From: Rebecca billardiae RCC1528
Taxonomy: Eukaryota; Haptophyta
NCBI GenBank assembly: GCA_965240325.2
Contig: OZ251228.1
Coordinates: 1,922,001-1,986,000 of the forward strand
Direction: 5' to 3'
Length of the DNA: 64,000 bases
Under the pieces are notes generated by a model. That model had not been told where the DNA came from. It was given only the letters and a program-made list of their open reading frames with translations, and made no database searches. Positions 9,148-18,647 of the stretch are shown here, one piece after another; position 1 is the stretch's first letter, and every line of letters starts with the position of its first letter. The position numbers and the translations under genes are program-made.

Positions 9148-10596
9148 ATGGCGTCCGTGCCGAACGCGCACCCGTACGCATGGCCTTACGACGGCGCAAT
9201 CAAGCGCGAGACCACCGCGCTCATCATCATCGACATGCAGGTCGACTTCTGCGGCGTCGGCGGTTACGTCGAGCAGATGGGATACGACATCTCGCTCACG
9301 CGCGCGCCGATCGCGCCGCTCAGCAAGCTGCTCGCGGCGGCGCGCGCCGCGGGGGTGCGCGTGATCCACACGCGTGAGGGACACCGCCCCACGCTGAGCG
9401 ACCTGCCGGAGAACAAGCGCGTGCGCTCGAAGGGCATCGGCGCGGAGATTGGCGCGCCCGGGCCGTGTGGCCGCGTGCTCACGCGCGGCGAGCCGGGCTG
9501 GGAGATCATCCCGGAGCTGGCGCCACTGCCGAGCGAGGATGTCATCGACAAGCCTGGCAAGGGCTGCTTCATGGCCACCGATCTCGACCACCTCCTCCGC
9601 ACCGCCGGCGTGCGCCACCTGCTGATCGGCGGCATCACGACGGACGTGTGCGTGCACACGACGATGCGCGATGCCAACGACATGGGCTACGAGTGCCTGC
9701 TGCTGTCGGACGGCACGGCGGCGACGGACCCGAGCAACCACAAGGCGGCGCTCGCCATGGTGGGCATGCAGGGCGGCGTCTTCGGCGCCGTCGCCGACTG
9801 CGACGCCGCCGCGCGCATGCTGCAGGCGCTCGGCCCGGCCAAGCCGCCGCCGCCGCCGCCGGCCGCGGCGCGCAAGGCGCCTCTCGGCGAGCTCAAGCTG
9901 CCCAAGGCGAGCCCGCGCGAGTTCAAGGCGCCGGGCTCGGGGCTCGCGCTCATCATGATCGACTTCCAGCGCGACTTCTTCGAGCCCGGCGGCTTCGCCG
10001 CGCAGCTCGGCAACGACATCTCGCAGCTGGCGCCGTGCGTCGAGCCCGCGAAGCGACTGCTCGCCGCGGCGCGCGCGGCGAGCGTGACCGTCGTGCACAC
10101 GCTCGAGTGCCACGCGGCGGACGGCTCGGACCTGCCGCCGGCGAAGAAGGCGCGGTGCCCGTCGATCGGCGAGGTCCTCGACCCCGCGCGCGGCCGCATC
10201 CTCATCGAGGGCGAGCCCGGCAACGCGATCATCGACTCGCTCGCGCCGGTGGGCGGCGAGCTGATCGTGAACAAGCCGGGCAAGGGCGCGTTCTGGCTGA
10301 CGGGCCTTCACGAGCGGCTGCAGGCGGTGGGCGTGACGCACCTGCTCTTCGCCGGCGTGACGACGGAGGTGTGCGTCCAGACCACGATGCGCGAGGCCAA
10401 CGACCGCGGGTACGACTGCTGCCTCGTCACCGACGCCACCGGCTCGTATTTCCCCGAGTTCAAGAAGTCGGCGATTGAGATGGTCACCGCGCAGGGGGGC
10501 ATCGTCGGCTGGGCGGCGTCGGGCGACGAGGTGTGCGCCGCGCTCGGCGAGCTGGCGGGCAAAGGCTTCAGCACCGTGCCGTGCCGCCAGCAGTGA
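9148..10596 (+). CDS. Tandem two-domain isochorismatase-family amidohydrolase
   Basis: A single-exon gene of 482 residues from the first in-frame ATG. It contains two complete cysteine-hydrolase (isochorismatase superfamily) domains, about residues 20-230 and 264-475, joined by a Pro/Ala/Lys linker. Each carries the Asp-Lys-Cys triad: D29 in IIIDMQVDF, K138 in KPGKGCF and C168 in TTDVCV in the first; D272 in MIDFQRDFF, K379 in KPGKGAF and C409 in TTEVCV in the second. Both keep the non-proline cis-peptide region before the cysteine (GGITT and AGVTT). The family hydrolyses amides or vinyl ethers such as nicotinamide, ureidoacrylate, biuret and isochorismate. The DLPENK/DLPPAK region and the KPGKG motif look closer to the ureidoacrylate/biuret hydrolase side than to nicotinamidase, but the substrate is inferred only. 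No targeting sequence is obvious, so it is probably cytosolic. Confidence 0.9.
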   Translation: MASVPNAHPYAWPYDGAIKRETTALIIIDMQVDFCGVGGYVEQMGYDISLTRAPIAPLSKLLAAARAAGVRVIHTREGHRPTLSDLPENKRVRSKGIGAEIGAPGPCGRVLTRGEPGWEIIPELAPLPSEDVIDKPGKGCFMATDLDHLLRTAGVRHLLIGGITTDVCVHTTMRDANDMGYECLLLSDGTAATDPSNHKAALAMVGMQGGVFGAVADCDAAARMLQALGPAKPPPPPPAAARKAPLGELKLPKASPREFKAPGSGLALIMIDFQRDFFEPGGFAAQLGNDISQLAPCVEPAKRLLAAARAASVTVVHTLECHAADGSDLPPAKKARCPSIGEVLDPARGRILIEGEPGNAIIDSLAPVGGELIVNKPGKGAFWLTGLHERLQAVGVTHLLFAGVTTEVCVQTTMREANDRGYDCCLVTDATGSYFPEFKKSAIEMVTAQGGIVGWAASGDEVCAALGELAGKGFSTVPCRQQ

Positions 10597-11872
<1,276 letters not shown>

Positions 11873-11950
11873 TACAGTTTACTAAGAATAAGAGACGCAC
11901 ACAGTACAGTTTACTAAGAATAAGAGACGCACACAGCTCAGGCAGGCGAG
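11873..11950. repeat. 32-base tandem direct repeat
   Basis: Two exact copies (11873-11904 and 11905-11936) of a unit containing ACAGTTTACTAAGAATAAG. They are followed by CTCAGGCAGGCGAG, which recurs with the third copy at 12216. A more diverged copy (ACAGTTTACTATGATTTAAC) is near 12004. Confidence 0.95.
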
Positions 11951-12215
11951 ATTGACGCCCGCCAACTGTCACCGCCCATGAAGCCGTCGCCGATGGTAGC
12001 GCCACAGTTTACTATGATTTAACGTGCACACTTGGTTAAGGCGTGATTAACGCCATCCAACACTGCACAAAGACACCGCCACAAAACAGACCGGCGCAGG
12101 CTGGGTGAGGGTGGTGGTTGGTTGGGGGCTGGCCAGGGTAGGGCTGGAGGCTTCGGCCGCCAGTCTGATCACCCGGAGCCCGTTATAAAGGGGAATTTAA
12201 AAAAAAGGCAGGTGA

Positions 12216-12260
12216 ACAGTTTACTAAGAATAAGAGACGCACACAGCTCAGGCAGGCGAG
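12216..12260 (+). repeat. Third copy of the 45-base repeat, abutting the zinc-finger frame
   Basis: This repeats the 31 bases of the 11905 copy plus the CTCAGGCAGGCGAG extension and ends directly at the ATG at 12261. The position suggests the repeat belongs to the 5' region of the decayed zinc-finger gene or to the terminus of an element carrying it. Confidence 0.9.
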
Positions 12261-14255
12261 ATGACCAGTTTCCGTTCACAAGAACTTCCGACCGCGGCCG
12301 GCCGCGCCCGGGCGGGCGCACCCACGATGCCCCGACGAGACGCGAGCGAGAAGGCGACGTGCGAGGGCTGCCACTACGAGTTCTGCGCGAAGAACCTGGC
12401 GAAGCACAGGCGGTTGTGCGCAGCCTACGAGGCGCTACTCTCGAGGCAGCAGCAAGCTTTCGCTGCGTTTCACGGCTTCAAGCGCGGCGCGGTTGAGCTC
12501 GCGTCCGACCCCATCGAGGACGCGGACTCTGACGATGACGATGCAGGTGCTGCGGACGCAGCGCGCGCGGACCCGAGGCGCCGGCGCATCGACGAATCTG
12601 GCGACGTCCAGTCCGCCAGCTGGACGCCGCCAGAGCCGCGGGCGAGACAGCCCAGCTGGACGCCGCCAGGGCCGCGGGCGAGCGCGGCCGACGACTGCGC
12701 TGCTGCCGACGCACTGGATTTGACTCAAGCAGACAGCGACGGCAACGGTGATGACGCGTCACACGCACTGCTGCCGCCCTCGAGCCACGGGTCGCTGCTC
12801 ATGCAGGTGGCGCGCACCAGCGAGCAGATGAGCCGTCGACGCGTCCCTCCCTGAGCAAGAGGTGAACTCGCTGCTGCGGGAGCGCGATGCTGCCCCTCGC
12901 GCCTTTATCGAGCTCCTCCGTCAAGGCGTCAACTCGCTGGCGACCTGCGCCGAGGCGACGTGTCGCGCGTGATGCCCGCGCCGGCCGGCTCGCAGCAGCT
13001 TGGCGTGCCCGCTCTCGAGTTCCTGCGCGCCAACATGGCCGACCTCGAGAACTGCACGCTGCAGCTGATTCGCGAGCACAAGGCGATCTCGCTGACGCTG
13101 CCCTTGGAGCTGCGGCTCGGCGCAGCTTTCCGCCGCGAGTTCCCGATGATCGAGTCGAAGCCCAAAGCGGAGGAGGCGCGGCGCGCGATCAAGTTCGCGC
13201 TGAACGGCGTCGCCGAGATGGCGAAGCGCATCGCTGACAACTACGAGCTGCGCAGGTTTCGGCAGCAGGGCAGCGCCGAGCATCTGCTCGCGGCGATGGC
13301 GGGCTGCCTCGACCTGCGCAAGATGGCCAGCTTGAGCGTCGAGGGCGAGCAGTACCGCGCCCTTGCTGCTGGGCATCTGCGCACCCTCGCCGGCTGGGCG
13401 CGCCCGTCTGCCGGAACGCCCTCCGGCTCCGCGCGCGGCGCGCGCACCGTCGCCGACTTTGTCGGCGCGCCCGACTCTGCTTCCCGGTGGCACGGCATCA
13501 CGCTGCCGCGAGACGAGGTGGTCGTCGGCGAGTTCAACGCGCTCTGCCGCTTGCTGATCGACGCGAGTGAGCTGCACCGCGCGCGGTGGCTCGGGGCGAC
13601 CAGCTCGACCGTGCTCGTGCAGGACGTCTTCTCTCTTCCCAAGTTCTACGAGTGCTGCCTCAGCTACCTCTACCTCTTCCAGCACTGCGCGCTCAAGGGC
13701 GCGTCTGAGGCGGTCGTCGAGGGCATGGGAGGCGTGTGGGACCGCTGCGCGACGCCGGGGCGCCACCTCTCGTTCAAGGCGGGCGTCGAGGAAGCAGTGG
13801 TCTGCTGGAACGCGCCCAAGCCGCACCTCGCCGAGTGCATCCCCTTCCTCGATCGCGCGCTGTCGATCCACTTCAAGGGCAGGGCGTGGCACTTCACGCA
13901 CACCTCCGCGGCCACGCGGAACCGCGCCGAGCAGAGCACGTCGTGCAGAAGCACGGGCGCGGAGGGTCCAAGCTGCCCGCTGACATCTGGAAGGTGCACG
14001 GTGGCACGCGCGCGGCGCGCCCGCCGCCCAACACGGCGCCGGCGCGCGTGTGCTGACATCCCCCTGCCCCGTGCTCACGCCTGCGCAGTGAGCGCCCTGC
14101 GCTTGTCGCTTGCGCCAATGTCGGCATCGAGGTCTACATCACGCAGCCCCGCGGGCCCGCGCCCGCCGCCCCTGCGGGCCAGCGCGCACGAAAACAGCCA
14201 TAACTCTTCACCATCAACTCGGATCGAGGTGCGGATTGAAGCATTTGCATCGTAA
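12261..14255 (+). pseudogene. Decayed gene with Cys/His finger, element-like
   Basis: The intact N-terminal frame (12261-12854) carries a C-X2-C followed by an H-X3-C finger (CEGC and HRRLC), an acidic patch and Pro/Trp-rich repeats (two copies of SWTPP). Coding continues after a slip near 12840 in another frame (SLPEQEVNSLLRERDAAPRA). It slips again near 12950 into the 12960 frame, which has helical, Leu-rich sequence and a Cys-rich stretch (KFYECCLSYLYLFQHCAL). A further shift near 13920 is needed to read the EHVVQKHGRGGSKLPADIW continuation. Three or more frameshifts without plausible GT-AG junctions argue for a pseudogene. The family was not recognised. The zinc finger plus flanking short repeats would suit a transposon-encoded protein, but no catalytic motif was identified. 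Confidence 0.5.
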
Positions 14256-14888
14256 GGGCCTCGCGCGTCTTTTTGGCGTGTAGCGCGCGGCTCTGCGCGC
14301 CGCGCGCGCCTGCGGCGCGCGCGCCGCGCCGCTCCACCAGCACCGCAACTCAGCTCACCAGACACTCACACTGCGTCGGCGCGCGCTGCGCGCGCGGCGC
14401 GCCGCGCGCGCGCGCGCTCAGACCGTCGTGCACTCAGACACTGACAGACGACAATCTGTCACACTAGGGACCTTCCGTATCAGGAACCTGCGCAGGTCCC
14501 TCCCTCAGGGGCCTGCGTATGAAATACGGACGTTACGCCTTTTCCAAGAGCCGGCGCATATCAGTCATCGCTCTGCATCAGCCTCAGGAGTCAGGGGCCG
14601 GGGGGCATTAGCACTTCAGCAGACTCTGCAGAGCCAGTAGCTACCTAATAGTACGACAGTAATACTCTAACTGCTAACCTATATACTGCAAGTACTGACT
14701 ATAACGGTAGTCAGTATAGTTACTCGACAGTAGCTTTTAAATACGCATCATTAGTGATCACCATACATTAATAACATACTATACAGATGTCATTACTATA
14801 GTCATTACGACATGTCATTGTCAATTAAATCCGCGAACTAATACATACATGATACATATACTCTATATATTTAACGACGTATATATAT
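14256..14888. other. Low-complexity GC block then AT-rich spacer
   Basis: Positions 14280-14425 are almost pure GC with palindromic GCGC runs. The rest is AT-rich and contains the second copy of the GCATCAGCCTCAGGAGTCAG segment. No gene is visible. Confidence 0.6.
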
Positions 14889-15210
14889 TGTCAAAGGAAT
14901 CGCCAATCTACAGTGATTTCCAATTTCCAATCCAACATTTTACTCGCAGTCACACAGTGGCGGCGCGACCGCTGCGGCGGCGCTCGCACAAAATCCTCCA
15001 AAATCGACCTGAACCTCATCCTAAAATACAGCAGGACAGCATGGCTGGCGGCGACCTGGCGGCGACATCTCGAAGCATTCCAGATGCTTCTTAGAAATGA
15101 ACGAAACATGAGCCGATCACACAAAACACGCTGAGCTCACCACCGCAAACAAGAGCCGAAGCCGTCGACCGACCTCGCGACCGTCAAGCCTCGAGACGCG
15201 TTCCCTGACA
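14889..15210 (+). repeat. 5' LTR (322 bases)
   Basis: Begins TGTCAAAGGAATCGCC and ends TTCCCTGACA. The last base is also the A of the gag ATG, so the gag start codon overlaps the LTR edge. Confidence 0.9.
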
Positions 15211-17783
15211 TGCTAGCACGGTGCTGGGAGAACTTGGGCAAGGATGGAGACGACGAGAACAGCGGCAAGGACGTGAACGGCCATCAGCCCGCCCCAGTTG
15301 CTCCCCTCATTGGGTTGAAGCCAGGCGTGGCCGAGCGCGCGGCAATGCCGCGCGGCTCATCGGCGGTTGCGCGCAAGCGCACGCCAGACTACCTCGCGGC
15401 TGCCCTGAGGGGCATGCAGGCTGAGAAGAACCGGCAAGGCGAGAAGCTCACGCTTCTCCGCAAGCCCATCTCCAGCGCCTCCGGGCCTGGCAACATCGCT
15501 GACCTGAACTCAGGCAGCATCGTGTCGTATGCGCGCAATGCTGCATCGCACGCAAGGCCTCGAGCCGACATCAAGGATCACCTTGAGGAGGAGGTTCGCG
15601 CACAGCGCGGTGAGGAGGAGCGTTGCCGCTCGCATCCCCCGCCATCGCGCCACTCCATCCGCACGCACGTCGTTGCGCAGGGGATCTCAACAACTACCGC
15701 CCGGGACTCTGCGCCCGCGAGCGCGGTTCAAGAGCGCGCGGCTGAGAGCCCGCAGCTCAAGGAGTGCCTTGCGGCCTCCGAGTCATCGAACGAGGTCACC
15801 GAGCGTTCCGGGGCAGATGTAGCGCTCGACGCTGCTGCCGCTGATGCCGCTCCGACCGTCGAGGCCCTCGAGCCTGCCGACGCTGCTCCGCGTGCTGGCC
15901 ATCTGGCCGCCGCCTGTGACAGCGCAGGTCGTGCCACCGCCGCAGTCAGTCTGCAGCCTCGCGCGCATGACACTGTGTCTGAGTCTGACCGATCGAACGA
16001 GGACATTAGCACCGATGAGTGCGACGCAAACGACCTGTATGGTCTGGCAGAGCAAACTATGCTCCAAGATGCTACGACACGTGACTCTGTCACAGCGAGC
16101 TCAAGCATCAAGTCAGCGGCCGCATTTATTATTGATGCGCCTGACCCAAACAAATACGTTTACCCCAAAATTACCAGCCTCACGATGGCTTCCGAAGCCG
16201 AGCTGCTCGCCACGAGCGACACAAGCAGCCGCGAGATGACCGCCGCAGAGACGGCAGAGTCCTCGTCTGGCACGTATCGACTCGCGTCGAACGTAGGAAG
16301 CGCATGCGATGCAGGGGGGGCATCATACACCTGCTTGACGGCAAAGCCGCAGCAAAACCAAGTTGGCGAGCGCGACGCGCGTGCGCATGCATCAGCTGCG
16401 TCAGCCATCACAACGCCACACTCTTGCAAGGAAGAGTATTCCGCCGAAGCTGCCGCGGATGCACATGCATCACCGCTGGACAGAACGAGCGTGAAGAAGC
16501 CCAAAGAAGGCACCACAGCCTCGACGAGGGTCACTCCTCGCTCGAAGGTAGAGCGCGAATCGCCACAGAGCGCGCGCGACACATCGACCAATGCACTTGA
16601 GTCGAAGAAACGTGACTGGATAGTCATCGAAGGAGGAGTCACAGACTCTAATCCAACCAAGAAGGAACGTGTGTTCATGGCACGCGAATCCTCGGCAGGA
16701 GTGGATACACCCGCCACACACAAGCTGACACAGTCAGCTCTGAAATCCAAGCGCGCGGTACACAGCGCGATACGGGATGCACTCGCAGAAGTGAGCACCT
16801 ACTACAAGGGCAAATCCTCAGATGTCACACCTGACATAATGGAGCCCAAGGATAGCAAGCTATCCGGCTTTCAACTCATTGCCAAAGACAAATGGGTGAA
16901 AGACGCAGCCAAAATCGATCCATACAAGGCTGACAACGCTGACGCCAACAAGATCGGATCGGTCTACGATCGATCTGCGGCAGCGATATTCAAGCAGCTG
17001 AAGGACTCTATTGAGCCTCAGTTATTCGCCTATCTGGAATCGAAGCTGCACATCAGCGATCCGACCAAGAACTACTTGGATCTGGCGCTGCTGCTACAGA
17101 TATTTGAGCGCGAGCTCAAGATCACAACTATGTCCGAACTCAGGGATGAATTCCTGAAGTTATACCCGACAAAGGTGTCGCCCATTGGCGCATCGGACAT
17201 TATCAAGAAATCCGTCGAGCAAGTCCGCTCATCTCGATATGGGAATCTGGACGATGCTACGATGTTGGTCTTCAAGCTGTATAACAGCATGCACGACCAT
17301 CCCCAAGTCTACGAGTCAGTTATCTCGCACTTCGGAGCGCTCACGCCCGAGCAATGTGTGGATAACACTGACCAGATAATGGCCCAGATGGAAGATGCCT
17401 ACAAACGGCACGGCTCAATGAAGCTACTCCATCAGAACAATACCAAGGGGAGAGAGACCGAAAATTATTCCAAGATACGCCAAAATGCTGATTATCAGCA
17501 AGGCACGCGGCGACGCGGTGACTTTGAGGGCGCCGAAGTCTTCGCCGCTCAGGCCCAAAAGGCTCCAGCCAATGGCGAGAGCGGGCCGAATAACTCGGAC
17601 ACCGGCAAACGGTGCACTCACTGTGGTCTCAAGAACCATACTGCCCAGCAGTGTTGGAAGCTCCACCCAGAGCTACGCCCCAAGGCCAACAATTACAACA
17701 AAGGCAAAAACAAGGGAGCCAACAAATTTCCCAAGGAGCGTATCCATTTCCTGGATATTCCTGCTCCGGATGCCTATGATTAA
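15210..17783 (+). CDS. Retrotransposon Gag-like protein with zinc knuckle
   Basis: An uninterrupted frame of 857 residues. The first half is disordered, rich in Ser, Ala, Thr and acidic residues. About residues 530-770 look like a folded, helical capsid-type region (KNYLDLALLLQIFERELK, FLKLYPTKV, LVFKLYNSMHDHPQVYESV). A CCHC zinc knuckle, C-X2-C-X4-H-X4-C, lies at about 802-815 (CTHC, then H and C), followed by a basic Asn/Lys tail, the standard nucleic-acid-binding end of Gag. Its codon use is less GC-biased than the host genes nearby. The intact frame suggests recent activity or selection. The ATG overlaps the LTR end; internal ATG starts are possible. It is probably the structural particle protein; the family (Copia or Gypsy side) cannot be decided without pol. 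Confidence 0.85.
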   Translation: MLARCWENLGKDGDDENSGKDVNGHQPAPVAPLIGLKPGVAERAAMPRGSSAVARKRTPDYLAAALRGMQAEKNRQGEKLTLLRKPISSASGPGNIADLNSGSIVSYARNAASHARPRADIKDHLEEEVRAQRGEEERCRSHPPPSRHSIRTHVVAQGISTTTARDSAPASAVQERAAESPQLKECLAASESSNEVTERSGADVALDAAAADAAPTVEALEPADAAPRAGHLAAACDSAGRATAAVSLQPRAHDTVSESDRSNEDISTDECDANDLYGLAEQTMLQDATTRDSVTASSSIKSAAAFIIDAPDPNKYVYPKITSLTMASEAELLATSDTSSREMTAAETAESSSGTYRLASNVGSACDAGGASYTCLTAKPQQNQVGERDARAHASAASAITTPHSCKEEYSAEAAADAHASPLDRTSVKKPKEGTTASTRVTPRSKVERESPQSARDTSTNALESKKRDWIVIEGGVTDSNPTKKERVFMARESSAGVDTPATHKLTQSALKSKRAVHSAIRDALAEVSTYYKGKSSDVTPDIMEPKDSKLSGFQLIAKDKWVKDAAKIDPYKADNADANKIGSVYDRSAAAIFKQLKDSIEPQLFAYLESKLHISDPTKNYLDLALLLQIFERELKITTMSELRDEFLKLYPTKVSPIGASDIIKKSVEQVRSSRYGNLDDATMLVFKLYNSMHDHPQVYESVISHFGALTPEQCVDNTDQIMAQMEDAYKRHGSMKLLHQNNTKGRETENYSKIRQNADYQQGTRRRGDFEGAEVFAAQAQKAPANGESGPNNSDTGKRCTHCGLKNHTAQQCWKLHPELRPKANNYNKGKNKGANKFPKERIHFLDIPAPDAYD

Positions 17784-18051
17784 CTATCAAGGCAGGGCAT
17801 GACCCAATAACAAGGTCCAAAATCAAGGCCAAAGAGTGAACATATGGTGCAAATAAGCCCAGGACTGACTCGGGTTACCCAAAACCGTCACACGGAAGTC
17901 CCAGCACATGACCCGTATCCTGGCATTGGCAACCAGCATTACTGACTCCAATTCACTCATGCACACAGATGCACAAACAATACCAAGCCCAAAATCACTC
18001 ATAATCCAAGCTTAGTCCTCACAGACGAGCGCATATTGGATTGAGGGGGGG

Positions 18052-18379
18052 TGTCAAAGGAATCGCCAATCTACAGTGATTTCCAATTTCCAATCCAACA
18101 TTTTACTCGCAGTCACACAGTGGCGGCGCGACCGCTGCGGCGGCGCTCGCACAAAATCCTCCAAAATCGACCTGAACCTCATCCTAAAATACAGCAGGAC
18201 AGCATGGCTGGCGGCGACCTGGCGGCGACATCTCGAAGCATTCCAGATGCTTCTTAGAAATGAACGAAACATGAGCCGATCACACAAAACACGCTGAGCT
18301 CACCACCGCAAACAAGAGCCGAAGCCGTCGACCGACCTCGCGACCGTGACCGTCAAGCCTCGAGACGCGTTCCCTGACA
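18052..18379 (+). repeat. 3' LTR (328 bases)
   Basis: Same sequence as the 5' LTR except for a 6-base tandem duplication (GACCGT) near 18343. It starts directly after the G-run of the polypurine tract and ends TTCCCTGACA. Confidence 0.9.
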
Positions 18380-18647
18380 TATATATTATATTAATATATA
18401 TATGCTGCTGTTATTATTACCAGTTCGACTGTCTGACGACCGTTCACTCTTAAGCTGACTCAACAGTATTATTCAGTAGTAATGACGGCTGACGGTACCC
18501 GGGCCCGGCTCGCGGGCCCGGCACGGGCGGCTCGTCAGGTCGACCGCGCGGATTAGGATATCGGGGCCCTTAGCCCTGGGGCGATGCCGATGCCGCCGCG
18601 GGCGGATGCGACTACGCCGACGGCATCGGCTGAAGGCCTGAAGAATA

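Larger units (their letters stand above)
14889..18379 (+). mobile_element. Gag-only LTR retrotransposon (non-autonomous, young)
   Basis: Two direct LTRs bound the element. Both begin TG and end CA, and the target-site duplication candidate is TATAT (14884-14888 and 18380-18384), although the surrounding TA-rich DNA weakens that evidence. A polypurine tract (GAGGGGGG) precedes the 3' LTR. The only long frame inside is a gag-like gene. The 270 bases between its stop and the 3' LTR hold no protease, integrase, RT or RNase H sequence, so the element must depend on enzymes from elsewhere. The LTRs appear identical apart from one 6-base duplication, implying recent insertion. No primer-binding site starting TGG follows the 5' LTR. 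Confidence 0.9.
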
